A stretch of 64,000 nt of DNA from Cheilinus undulatus (lineage: Eukaryota > Chordata > Actinopteri > Labriformes > Labridae), in the NCBI RefSeq assembly GCF_018320785.1, contig NC_054867.1, forward strand, positions 29,825,855 to 29,889,854, given 5' to 3'. The position numbers and the translations under genes are program-made. Shown one piece after another: positions 37,501-50,100 of this stretch; within the stretch, counting starts at the first letter, position 1; each line of letters starts with the position of its first letter. Below the pieces are notes generated by a model that saw only the letters and a list, made by a program, of their open reading frames with translations, ran no database searches and was not told where the DNA came from.

Positions 37501-39933
37501 TGGAAACTTTGCTATACTTAAAAATTCTGTTCAAATCCAACTCACAACATCAGGTTTGTTACATGGAAAAGGTTCCTGATTACTCGGACCCACTGTAGGA
37601 AGGGGCTCTTGCAAAGCCTGCAATGAAATGTGTGTTTTCATTTATTTTTTCTTGGTAATTAATGTTATTACTGAATCAAAAACACTTTAATGAATGGGTC
37701 TACAAACTAAAAGAATGAGCAGAATAAAAGTCTGCAGCTCAGTCTGAGTCCAGTCATAAACATGTTCTGTTGTAGCATTGGAACCAGCTGGGTGACTAAG
37801 TGAGTATAACTGCTGTGCCATCATAATTAAGCATGGTTAACAGGTTAAATGTGTGCGCTCTCCTCTCAAAGCAACATACAATGAGTGTGCTCAGTGTGTC
37901 TTGAGCGCAGCTCTGCAGTGATTTATCTTATAGCGGCTAAACAACTGTTTAAGGGTGTGATGAACTCATGACTTGCTTGCTTTAAGTCCATGGTAAGTCA
38001 AAGAACAAGGCTGTGGCTTTAAATTAGGACTGAGTAAGGTGTCCAAGTGTGTAACTGCCCTAACCTGACTCGCCAGATGGATTTGTTTTACACATCGCCA
38101 GTGAAAAAACAAGTAAAGAGGCGTATCCACCTGCTTTGCAAGGTTTTAACGGCCCCGTTTCAAAGCAAATGCTCTTCTTCTTTGGCTATACCTGCCGAGC
38201 ACAAAACATCACAGAAGCATGCTGCCACCTACTGGCTGAACCTTTATGTAACCCAAACTCCTTTGTTACATTTGTTTCATTTGATATCACTTTAAACTAG
38301 ATTAAACTGTGATGATTTTATTTATTTGTTATAAATAAAGGTGGAAAATATGTGTTATTGAAAAAAATCAAGTACACATGTTCCTAATACTATGACAGTC
38401 ACAAATCATGTTTGGGAGTGTGCGTGAATTTTGGGAACCTCTGGGTGAGCTATGACTGAAAACATGAACTACAGCAGCCTTCCTTAAAAGAAAGCAAATG
38501 TGACTGACAAGATGGTAGTCCATCTAAAAGTGCTTTACAAAAAAATAAATACATTTGATTTCTCCCTGTACCTAGAGCTGTTTGATAAAGAGCACAATGA
38601 TGTGTCCCAGAGCTGTCACCAGAAATTAATCTCAGTGCAGAGAGATGAAGTGCATCTAAGGGCTTGAGACTAGTACTGGCTGCATGTCCATAAATAGCAT
38701 CAACATAATCCTGTACAGAAAGGGAGACTGCTTTAATAATTCTTTTTCCTGTATATCTAGTAATAAAGACCAGCTGGTAAGTTTTTCATCCATTCAGATG
38801 CCTAGGTATTTCTACAATTGCACTTTTATTGTATTACTGCCACTGCAAAAAAACAAAACAAAAAAACAAAAAACAATATTCCTTGCATTTGAAAGTAACA
38901 TTAGTTTTTGATTAACTCAGGACCAGTTTTATGTTTTGCAGGTAGCTTTGGAGAATATTAAATGTTCTTGCAGATTTATAGTGTTAGAGGTGTTGGATCA
39001 AATCATTTAAATCTGTTTTATTTCCTTGCACGATTTAAATTCCATTCAGTGTTTCCATAAACATACTGGGGTCGATTATAGAAGTCTCAAAGGGTCACAC
39101 TGCCATGTAACATTTCCACCTCAAATCTATAAAAGGTGCTAAACTTGTCTTTACAATCTATACCTAACCAACAGATGACAAAGGCCTTCCTGCCCCAGAT
39201 GAAAGCAAGAAACTGCGGTCACATAGTGACGGTTGCCAGTGCTCTCGGCCTCTTCAGTACTGCATGTGTGGAGGTAAGATCTGATCTAAAAAAAGTTCCT
39301 CTCCAAAGTAAATCATTCAAGAGAACATTCAAATCCAGTACAATTCGCTGGCGTTTGCTTTCTTCCTGCAGGATTACTGTGCCAGTAAATTTGGAGCTGT
39401 TGGTTTTCATGAGTCACTGACACATGAGCTGCTTGCAGAGGACCTGAGTGGCATCAAAACCACTCTGGTCTGCCCTTACATCGTGGACACAGGGATGTTT
39501 GCAGGCTGTGAAATCAGGTGAGATGGCTCAGTTTATTTCTGGTTGTAAACACTGAGAGAAAATAAATTCTATAATGGTTTTATGTGCGTCAGGAAGGAAC
39601 TTCGGAGTTTGATTCCGCCCCTGGAGCCCCTCTACACCGTCCAACAGTCCATGAAAGCCATTTTAGCCGAGCAGCAAATGATCTGTATTCCACGCCTCAT
39701 GTACATCCCCTTCCTTACACGAGCGTAAGTACATAAACATTTCACTACCTGCTGCACCTTAGGAACACCGTAGCTTTAAAGAATTACACTGAGTCTTGTT
39801 TTTCTTCTCTAGGTTGCTGCCTTGGGATGCAAATGTTGCAACGTATCGCTTCATGGGAGGAGATAAATGCATGCTACCCTTCATCAAGAATGTTGAACTG
39901 AAGACCTCCAATGGACTCTTCAAGTCCTCCTGA
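34595..39933 (+). CDS. rdh10-like: Retinol dehydrogenase 10-like SDR, complete five-exon gene
   Basis: Short-chain dehydrogenase/reductase of the SDR16C (RDH10) type, expected to oxidise all-trans-retinol to retinal at ER or lipid-droplet membranes, the first step of retinoic-acid synthesis. Coding exons: 34595-35044, 39175-39273, 39372-39517, 39593-39724, 39813-39933; all junctions are GT-AG and in frame, giving 315 aa. The ATG at 34595 is preferred over one at 34547 because MIVIV aligns residue for residue with the RDH10 N-terminus. Visible: N-terminal hydrophobic anchor (res 2-27), cofactor motif TGAGGALG (res 42-49), LVLWD, NNAG (119-122), and catalytic N144, S172, Y185 and K189 (YCASK). 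RDH10-specific strings include [22 protein letters not shown] and VDTGMF. Oddities: Ala replaces the middle Gly of TGxxxGxG, and the roughly 25-residue insert of mammalian RDH10 after the cofactor region is absent. Confidence 0.9.
35535..35795. repeat. Interspersed repeat (acctccgccaaggagg family)
   Basis: acctccgccaaggaggttatg, then aactcaaaaagttctggatgg and gggctaatggcggaggtctgcgct. The same closing words recur at 36202-36233, so two copies lie in rdh10-like intron 1. Family not named. Confidence 0.5.
36100..36246. repeat. Second copy of the acctccgccaaggagg-type repeat, truncated
   Basis: Carries ccccgccgaggagagag, gggtccaggaatttttttaaa and gggctaatggcggaagtctg, matching the copy at 35535-35795 in its right half. 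Confidence 0.45.
36586..37462. mobile_element. Non-autonomous hAT-type element in rdh10-like intron 1, 877 bp
   Basis: The left end tagggctgggcaattaatcg pairs with a right end cgttcagcccta. Flanks atacttac (36578-36585) and atacttgt (37463-37470) match at 6 of 8 positions. No coding capacity; the right end is a perfect 60-bp palindrome, described separately. Confidence 0.75.
37395..37454. repeat. Perfect 60-bp palindrome
   Basis: Two 30-nt arms with no spacer and no mismatch, centred between 37424 and 37425 (ctatag). The outer part of the right arm is the subterminal sequence of the hAT element, so the left arm is an inverted duplication of that end. Confidence 0.95.
37471..39174 (+). other. 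3' part of rdh10-like intron 1
   Basis: Ends with the acceptor ctaaccaacag before 39175. Besides simple A-rich runs (near 38850) nothing is recognised. Intron 1 as a whole spans 35045-39174. Confidence 0.7.
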
Positions 39934-40553
39934 AAAATTGTATTTAAACTCCTGGACCAATGCAGACACCAAAGGCTAACTCTTGAGTGTTCTTATTTCA
40001 TTATTTTATCTGAAGGGAAAGGCCTAAAATCCTTGATGGTATGCAACATTTCAAACACTGTTGCAGAAATCCTGAGATGCTCTGCTCAATGGTGGAGTGT
40101 CATCTCAAGAAAAACCAACAGACTTTTCAAACTGAAGAAAGATTTTGCTTGGTTTGAGATATTTTAAAGAAATAACAATCAACTTGGGCTGTATGTCTGA
40201 GTGGAGCTTAGTTCTACAAACGGCTACACTCAGAACAGCAAGGGAGAGGTTTTGAAGGGAGAGAGGAAGTATGCTGAGGGACAGTGGAGGGATGGCCAGA
40301 GAAAAGAATAGTTTAAGTCTGAGACTGGTGCTGAAGTGCGAGATCTACTAGACATCTCTAATGTAAGTTGATAAAGTTTTAGATCTAAAGAGAACAGATC
40401 TCAATCTAACGGAACTCTTTCTTTAAATATAGTGATTTATAAACCTTTACATCAGAGGCCAAAGAAGCAGTCATCTTTTAAGACTAGAAAAAAATGATCT
40501 AAATCTAAAAGAGAAGAGACTGCAGTAATAACAGATCTATACAAGTGCCTCTT

Positions 40554-40559
40554 TTTATT
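40554..40559 (-). other. Poly(A) signal of cse1l
   Basis: AATAAA on the minus strand, about 545 nt after the cse1l stop. An ATTAAA variant near 40921-40926 is an alternative. If 40554 and the plus-strand signal at 40772 are both used, the two convergent transcripts overlap. Confidence 0.5.
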
Positions 40560-40771
40560 CACATTAACAAACAGTGCAGAAACAAAGGCCAGACATGAAC
40601 AAATCTACAGGAAACATGCAACAGAAAAATAGTAAGCATTATGTTTGAGCCACAGACTACAAACTCTTGTTATCACAAAAGGAAATACAAAAGAAGCGCT
40701 AAAGAAATCCCTCCCATGTGATTCAGATGTCCCACAATACTGCTGAGATGTTCCTCTGCTGCTGTCATTGA

Positions 40772-40777
40772 AATAAA
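40772..40777 (+). other. Poly(A) signal of rdh10-like gene
   Basis: AATAAA, the first canonical signal found on the plus strand after the stop at 39933; it implies a 3' UTR of about 850 nt. Confidence 0.45.
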
Positions 40778-41103
40778 CTGATTGTATCATACGATGATAT
40801 CCAATTCCTTGTTTGCCTCACCACACAGCAAACGAAAAGCCCCAACACAAGACATTAATTCTGTTATGTCAACTTTTGGTCATGTCTTTAAAAACCCTTA
40901 AAAAACTTCAATCAGAGAGCACACCTTTAATTCAGGCAAAACTCACAACTTCTCTGTTAATCCATCGTAAACTGTCAGGTCAAAGCAAATCTGTAAGGAC
41001 TCAAGTTCAGCTGAAGCAGGTCTGTCAGAGTCACTGAGGTCAATGTGGCTCCTCCTGCACTGTACTGTGGTCTCCTTTTAAAGTGAACACTGTAGCATCG
41101 CTT

Positions 41104-44100
41104 TCAAACCAGCTGCACCGTGGCTGCTTGTAAATAACCCTGCAGGTACTGGAGGGCTTCTGCGTTCAGACTGGTGCTCAGCATTGATGGAACCTGCAGT
41201 GAAATACATGAAAACGAGGAGAAGTCACTCACCTAATCATTTAATGTTCGGCTATCGGGCCTAAAACGAACCTTTTCTTTCATTAGTAAACAAACAGACA
41301 CAGATCCTCAGTTTCAGCATAGATTGGTATAACCATCTAAACTCACCCTTCCTGGACAGGCTGTAGAAAGCTTGTGGAGTGACTGGGCTAAAAGGATCTT
41401 GGGATTGCCAACAGCATCTCCAATTGGGTCATGCTCCTTCTTCCCTGCAAAGGCCAGTTGTGAGAATGCAGTTTGATAGCCTGGTGTGTCCTCAATGTCG
41501 ATGAAGTGCTCGTCATCTGGGATGCTGTCATCCTCTGGCAACTCAAACAGACCAATGAGGGCCTGGAGAAGAGGGGTCCTGAACAAAAACATTCAACAAA
41601 ACAAAATTCACCTCCGATAACTCAAATTAAATAAACACCATTTTGTTCCTTGGAAGACGTTTTCTGTGCCTGGAATAGTGTAACTGCATGAGAAGGTTTA
41701 CTGTCTCATTCTTAAGATGTATTCCTCACCAGAGTTTAGTGTACTCCGTGTCCATCATTGAAGGGCATTCAGTGAGGATTTTTGTTATGCCGACAGCACA
41801 GATCTTCTTTTCTACTGCTCCAGACACTTTCTGAACCTCTGGAATTATTATCTTCTCCAACACCATACCAAACATCCTGAAAGACAAAAAGGAAAAATTA
41901 TTGCAAGTGTTCAGTTGCAGCAGAGAAGATGTTTACTACATCTAGAACAAAGAACTTTGGTTACTTGGAAAAGCATTGGGATGATAATATTATGCAAGAC
42001 AAATTTATTATACTGCAGCAGGAAATCTGTACTGAAATTTAAGGAATCTACTATCCCAATGCTTATGACATAAAGGTATCACATTACATTTAAGTGTGCC
42101 CTAAACCTCACTGGCACAAAGCTCATCTCCACTGTTACAGCTGGCATTTTCACACTGCTGCTTTCAAGGCCTGAATGTTGTGTCAACAGCAACAATGTAG
42201 CAGCTTTAATGGAACCAACTCTTAAAACCTTTTAAAACCAGTGCCAGAATACTTTTAGCCCTGAGTTTTTCCCGTCATCAAGATGTTGAGTTCTGTTCAT
42301 ATTAATCACTTAACTTTACCTTATCCATAAACATGTATTCATTTCCTTGTGGCCTGAGGTATAAAAGCGCTGTTGCAGGTAGGATCACAGTAGAAAGGTT
42401 AGAAACACATTCTTGTTCAGCATAGAACTAGGTCACCTTTAAAACACATTACACCTGCCATGAATCTGAGCTGACAACAGCATCCTCTTTCAAAAAGAGC
42501 CACCTTTTGAACTTTAAAGGGCTACGTGGGAAAAAAAGTTCTGGCTGAAGTATTCCTTTAGAAATGTTCTATTTCTGAAGTGTGATGCCTCTTTGCTGTG
42601 ACTATGACAGGATTAAATCTCTAAAGTGAGCCATCAAATTCAAAGAGACGGGCAGCCTATGAATCTTTTCAGTAAAGGTCAAAGAACCATTGTTGTTTTC
42701 AAAGCAGCACTGATTGATAATGCACTCAGTCAGAGATAACAGTGTAGTCTTTCTCAACATCGTGTGGCTTTGAAAGAAAATGAACTTACTTTGGCTGGAT
42801 GCTGTCGAAAATCTCCTGAAGTGCAATAGCTCCATATTTGACACAATATAAGTTGATGAACACCAAGAAACCTGTAAGAAAGAGAACACCAGTGAAATTT
42901 TAACACCTGACAATCAAAATGGTAGAAATTAAAAAAGGATTGGGCATAAGTTGCACAATACTCAATGTTTGATATACTAATGGAAATAAACAGAACATAA
43001 AAAAAAACGCAATGAGATGAGTGTACTTACTTTTGACAAACTTAGTGGTTTTGGAGCTTTGTAGCCTCTGGAAGAGCAAAATGAAGATTTGTTTCCTGTA
43101 TTGAGTGATCGATTCTCTGGTAAGAGAAAAAACACATTAAGACTTAAATCGAACTCACAACCACAACAATATTTAGGCATACAGTTTATTCAGAGTACTG
43201 GACTTACGGGGGCATGTGCTCAACAATGCTGTTGAGAAGGTAAAAACCTTGGTGGTCGTTGGCCTTAGAAGCAATAAGTTTCTGAAAAACTCCAAGCAAA
43301 CCAGGCTGAAAGGAAGAAAGGAGCAAATGTTAACTTATTGGTCACACAATTAAAATTAATCTCTAAACAATAATAAAATACATACAATCATAAGTTACTT
43401 AAAGCAAGCCACAATATATTACTATCTTCTGTGTTATTACTACAATTTACGGGCTCACACTATACGATCCAATGGTCGTGCAAGACCTGGGTGCTTTCTC
43501 TCTCTCTATCCCACACAAACAAACAGCATCACCATCTGTCAGCTGCAGGTAGGAATATTTCCTGCTAATTAATTTCCTTTATTGAAGGGGAGGTGTGTGT
43601 GTGTGTTGGGGGAGGCATTAGAAAGTCATTCCTGCTGTGGTCATGATGTATTAAGGTGCTGTCTGACAGTTACACAGGAAAAAATAACCCTAAAAGTTGA
43701 GGACTGTGCTTATGGTTCCGCTCTCACTGTGGGGGTGTTGTACGACCAAAATATCAAACATGTCAGAAATCCAACATTTGGAACACCTGGTCAGGCCGTT
43801 GTCGGTGGTCGTGTCCCCCTGTTCATATCACGACAAATGATGCACGATTGTGTGAGTGAAAATTCATGGTTGAATCAGAGGAAATTTGCAGTGTACACCC
43901 AGCTTAAGTGATTCAAGTCAGCTCCAAATTACTAGTGTGTTGAACTACTATTACCATTTCAACCACTAAAAGCATGGCTTCTGCCAAACTGGAACAATGC
44001 TCTTCTACTTGAATGCGTTGACATTAGCCACACTCAGCAAACCACTATGGTATTATTTACCTGAAGACATTATTATATGTTTAACAATCTGTCCTCACTT

Positions 44101-47100
44101 TCTGACTATTTTCTGAGGGCGGGTTTTCCCCCCAAGCTTTCAAGTGGCCAGAATTTAAATTTGTGTTTAACCAACTTCAAAGCGGGTCACATAGGAACAT
44201 CCCTGTACTACACTGTCACCACCTACTATTTTATCTGCAGCAGAGCTGGCAATAGTGGTCCCTCCCTTCTCCAGGTAAGCCTGAAGCAGCCGCACCAGAG
44301 GAGGGATGTTTCCTGTCCGCTCCCACAGCACTGGCTGCAGCAGATGAGGGAATAAAGCCATGTAGGTAGAGGGAATAGAGTTGGAGTGAATCTCCAGGAG
44401 GAGTGACATGACCTGGAACACGTACGGAAGAAACTCTGCAACAGATAAAGACTGAAGATGAGTGGAGTCACCGCAAAAACAGAGTATTTTTTGACCTTTT
44501 ATTTTGTACACACCCTGAACATCATTCTGAAGGATTTCAGTGAAAACGGGAAAGAGTGCCTCCTCAAAGCTGGTCACAGTGGTTGGGTTGGCCTTGCAGG
44601 TGATCCGCACAGAAAGACAGAGCGACTCAAACAAGTAGTGGTTAAAGTGAGGCTTGCTGGGATTCTGAAATCGAGAGACAGATTTTAGATTACTTGACAC
44701 TTGTGTCTCCAAAACAAGCCAGGATATATGAGTAGTAACAGAGTATGGTAGTTACCTTGCTGACTAAGAGGAGCTTATGAGTGAGTTGACCAATCAGAGT
44801 GGGAATGTAGGGAACAATGGCATCCTGCAGCAGGGAGAAGCTGCGCATGATGGCTTAAAACAAAGAAAGAAAGGATGCAAAGATACAATGAGGCTTCTTT
44901 AAACAACATGAGCTGGTCTGACGCTGTTCGGGCAGCATTAATGAGCTTTTAGGAGGGCGGTTTTACCTTTCATGATATATTCATTTTCTGCGGAGCCGGG
45001 CAGAGCCAGTGCTTTGAACAGGTTGTTGAGCAGCTGTTCAGTGAAAGGCGCCATCTCTGCCGGAGTGATACTGAAATAAATACAGAGAATTATTTGTCAC
45101 AATAAAGACTTATAGTGTATCCAAAATTACATTCTTCTGTACTGAATACTGCACATACAAAGTTCAAAGAGTAGAAAGTGTGTTTACTTGATAATCAAAA
45201 GCAGTATACTATTTGTGCACTCAAAATCATCCAAGAATTGTGTGTGGAACGACGGACACTTCGCACTCTCAAAAAAACGCCATATTGGTGATGTAGCGGA
45301 TATTGTGCTGTTAGAATGCTAGCTTACATAAGAATGTTTAAGGAAACTGCAGCACATTTTAACCAAGAAAAAGGAAAATCTGTCATCTAAGATCTTTATC
45401 ATCAGGTCAGACAAGGAAAAACTGAAAACTGTAATTAGCTACTCAAATTATAATCACTACGCCTCTGATTTAATTACTACAAGAGAAATTTTTCAAGAGA
45501 CCACCATTTCCATAGATAAAGCCTCTTCATTGTGCTCTGAAATGCTCAAGATCAGAAGGTTCGGAGCCCCTGCCCCCATAGTTTCTTAAAATCCTGTGGG
45601 AAACACTGCAGTATACTCACAGAATTATGTGATTTGGGACACACTTTTTGTATCAGTACAGATGGATGCAAATCTGAGTAGATCATTTTTTGTCTTTTTG
45701 ATTTATCTTAGTTTGAATAAACATTGTGTTTACCAACCAGATTTACTTTTACTTAAGTGCTGTAGTAAATACTGAACATGGATAAACCTTTAAGAGAAAG
45801 TAAGAAGAAACATGCTATCTTCTCATGTGTAGTTCTCGGCAAATATTTTCAGATCCATGATCAAAATGATCCCTTCTTATCTTGTTATTTGCTAAAATGT
45901 TGTACATTTACTTCATATTTTTTTAAGATTTCTGAAGATATGTTTGTAAAGAATCACCAGATTTAAACTTTTGATACTAACAGTGTGGTATTGTTGGGAC
46001 CTCTCATTGTAAACAGCCTCTCCAAAGCGTGGGCAGCGTAAGTGTGCTCCACTATGCTCTCTGCCTGCAGGTGACTTATCAGCAGAGGAACTGCCTGTAG
46101 CAGCTGCTCCTTAGGGAGCTAAAGGAAAGAAACAAAAAGAAAAGCTGTGATTCATGCAGTTTTAATTTGGAAAGCCAACTAGTCTTAGAAAAGTTCACAG
46201 TCTTACCTGACTTCTGAAGATCATGACATACTTGATGGCATCTGCCTTCAGCACAGGGAACTCATTTACTAAAATCACAGTAAGCATATCGTGTTATTTT
46301 GCATTTATTTGAAGCACAATGTTGTTACACATAATCCATCAAAAATTGTAACATTGCTCTCACCATTGGGGGATTTTAAGTCAGTGAGAATGTGGTTCAC
46401 AAAGAACTCATTCAGATTCACCAACTCATTGGCTTGTGTTATTCCATGCTGCAGAAAAATAAGGACCAAGTAAATCATTCTGTCAAAAGCTAAATACAAA
46501 TTTTGACAGATTTGCAGTTGTATTCGTCAAAAATCAAACTAAGCACTACCTTCTGTGTCTGTGCTTTGGATGCCAGTGATGTGACCAGGTAGATGGCTGC
46601 ATCTTTATGCTTCCAGTTTTCTCCAGGGTTCTTGGCGTACTCTCCCAGCATGGAGCTCACATAACCAGAGAAGATCGCTGTGACAGGACCCTCGAAAAAC
46701 TTACAAAGGCCTCTTACTAGGTCACAGGCTGCTCTGCGACGAGTGTCGATGTCTGAGGTAGGAGAATGGATAAAGTTCACATGAGGATTATGACTATCAT
46801 TGGCAAACTTATGTACTGAATTAATTACCAGACTGATGAAATGTCTTCTTATGAAATGTTAAATATAAGAACTTGACTATGAATATTTACATTAGTGACA
46901 ATAAGGGGTGTGGCAAGACTTGCATGGGCAATCTCCAGTTTAGTTGGACTACTACTAGGAGCTGCTGCTCAGCCTCTATGCAGCCTGTTAATTTTACAAG
47001 ATATTTTCACATTGATGAAAAATCTTTCAATATTTTAGTCTAATGGATCTCGTCACACTCCTTGTGAGAACATGTCTCAATCTTTACCTGATCCTTCAAG

Positions 47101-50100
47101 ATCTCTTCTGATGTATTCTTCAGAGTTATCTTCAAAAGCTTCCTCATCAGCACCTATAATATTACAGGCATTTTGGTCATTATGACACTGTATAAAAGAG
47201 GAGATGTTTGTCCAAATAATGAGTGGTACTTCTCTGAGCTATGCAATGAAAAAGGAGAAAGCATTCACTCACTTCTGAACTCCATGTTGGGAACAATGAC
47301 CTTCTCACAAATGCTAGTCAGAGTGTTCTGATCCTCAAATAGATGCTTGTAGTGTGGCCTCTCACAAACAGATGCCAAGAACTGGATAGCATTGCTCACC
47401 AGCTGTAGAAAAGACAAAGAGTGCTCTTAGTACATGAACTTCAGAAACAGCACAGAAAATAGTGGAAGAGCAGTTTACTCACCAGGTCATATTTAACTTC
47501 CTGGCCGGTAGAAACTAAGAGGTTCCAGATAGCTGTGACAAAGCGCGGTAAATATGGCTGGAATTCTTCGTCGTACTTTTGAGCATAAAGAGCAGCGTTG
47601 TCACAGATCTGAGACTTCAGCAGCTCGAGCAGACCTGCCTCCTCCTCGTCCTGGGAAGTTGTTATAAAATGCAAAAATCTTTAAAAGCTCAATTGAGCAC
47701 TGCAGTGTACGAAAATGAAGTGGAAATGGAAAATAAAAACTCACATCTGTCTGTAAAAGCTTATTATCCAAAGTCAGTAGGCCATGGAAATTGGTCATCC
47801 AGGTTTCCATATTGTCTTCAAAAAACTCTGGAAGGTCCTGTGTCAAGATACCAAAATCAGTTTAAAGCAATTTTTTCTCAGTGCATCTGATTTACAAAAA
47901 TATTAACTTTACATCTTCACAGTGAAAACTAATTTTGCTTCAGGGGTTGTAATAACTTATTACTGCTTTACTACAGCACCAAAATCTTTCAACAAGTCAT
48001 ACAAACTATCTAACTGCATGAATTTACATTAAGAGGTGACAGTAAACAGTTTTAAAAACAGATGTTTTACCATAAGGACTGATCTTAAATTTTGAGGTAT
48101 TTGTTTAGGGTGGAGGCTGCTTGTTTAAAGATCAGGGTGGAAAACTACTAATACTTCTAGTATATATTTTTTTAAGTCAAAGATGAGGAGCGAATGTGTC
48201 CTTGCCAATGGTGAAAAATCAAAGGAACCTCTTAATAGTGGATAAAATGCCCACAATACCTTACAGTCTTCCCAACAGCATGCATGCATCAGATATGGCT
48301 TCCCACCACATAACTAAATACTATTGCTGCACAATTCATCTTATCCAGATCATAATCATAAATGTGATGTTAGGCTGTGCAATTTCATAACTACATAAAA
48401 GGCTGCAATTTTTTATGTTAAGTACTTAGAAGGTTTACAAAAATGCTTGAAGAGGTTACAATTACAGTTTGTAGGGGAACATCTATTTTTCAAAATGGAT
48501 ATATACAATTATATTGTAGAAAATACAGATCTCACGATTTTTTGATACTTACTATATGTTTTTAGTTTAGACATACACACTTCAAAACTATTCTCTGCAT
48601 TTTCCTATGATATTTTGAAATCACATTCTTAAATCACAATCACACATTTCCACTAAATAATACAGAACTATTATCATATGAATCTGGCCCAAACTTCACC
48701 AATTCAATATTCATTTCTCTGCCCAAGGAATTTCACTGACTTTAAAAATAATATGACATCTTGGCTTTTGTTTTGAAGGCAGAGAAACAGGTACTTTGTA
48801 CTGACAAGCCCTTGTGATGACAGCCAAATAAAGTTTTCTTTGGTGTTGACACATGTCAAATCAAAACATTTCAGCCACAGATATGGATATTTAAGCATCT
48901 GTAGCTCCACCTCTGAGCTTAAAAGCTCAGCAGAGCAAAATCAAGAATAGTTTTCCCAGCACTTTGTTGAGCTCCCTTTCTCTATGTCCATGTCTACGTG
49001 AGCAACAGGAATGAAGTCAGAAATAGGTTATCTGGGTAATAACTGTGTCCTCAAGCACTTGCAAGCTGTTGGGACACTAAAACAGGAAACAGATCCACTA
49101 ATATCCCATGCTGTTTGGACAGGGACTTACATGTTGTATTCAAATGCAACCCAAGTGTATGTAGGGCTGTTTGTGACTCACAGTTTTGTTTGATAATTAA
49201 GATTTTGCAATTCAGTACAGAGCTTCAAAATCTGAGATGAGAAAAGTTCAAGACTTCCAGAGGGTTGGAAATGCTTCCTGGTCATATCTCTAAAATCTAA
49301 ACCACCTTTCCTGGCAAGTTCATGGAGGCAGGAACAGCTAATGAGTCTAAGTGGACAGTGAAGGAGAAGATTACAATACTAACAACCTTGGCTCAACATC
49401 AGTTCAGCCAACCTCCAGTCACAGCATCTGAGATGGTGTGAGATGTGGTCCTATCCCCTATTGTTTTCTGATTTTTTTCACCCATGTCACAATTACTTCA
49501 GTGCTCAGTTTTCCTGAACATTTACTGTTTTGGATATGGTTTGCTGTTGCGTAAATAACTAAAAGGGGTACTGAACTTCTAGTAAACTGGTGCTAACAGC
49601 TGCAATATCTACAAATCTCAAAAATAATTGGGACTTGCCAGATCATAAACAACCTTGTAACAAAACAGTTCATCTAATTATGATCATAATTATCCTGGGT
49701 GCAACTTCACAGATGGCCAATACATGCCATATACATTAATCACAAGAAAATAGCACTCAAAGAGCATGGATTGTGATGCATGTTTGTTACTGAGAGGTAA
49801 ATAAGAAATCCCTTGACTATACTAAAAACAGTCAAACAAGCAAAGCCTTGTAGCAGGAAGCAAACTGAACTGACCTGGAAGTTAAGACTGTAGAACAGCT
49901 TGGAGATGAGTGTGAGCGAAGAGAAGAGGACCTTTAAGGCATTTACATCTGTAGCATGAGTCTGACACAGCTCAATAGTTGCCTGCAGTAGAGGAGAGAA
50001 TAAAAGCATCAACATCTACGAATGTACTTGTGTGGTGGTAAATGAACTGAGAGTCATTCCAAACCTTGAACAGTTCTGTCAGAGGAAGGGCGAATGTGTC

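Noticed and set aside
43441-43915. Possible transposon in a cse1l intron (gggctcacactatacg ... cagtgtacacccagctt)
   Set aside because: The two ends resemble each other only weakly as inverted repeats and no target duplication was found.
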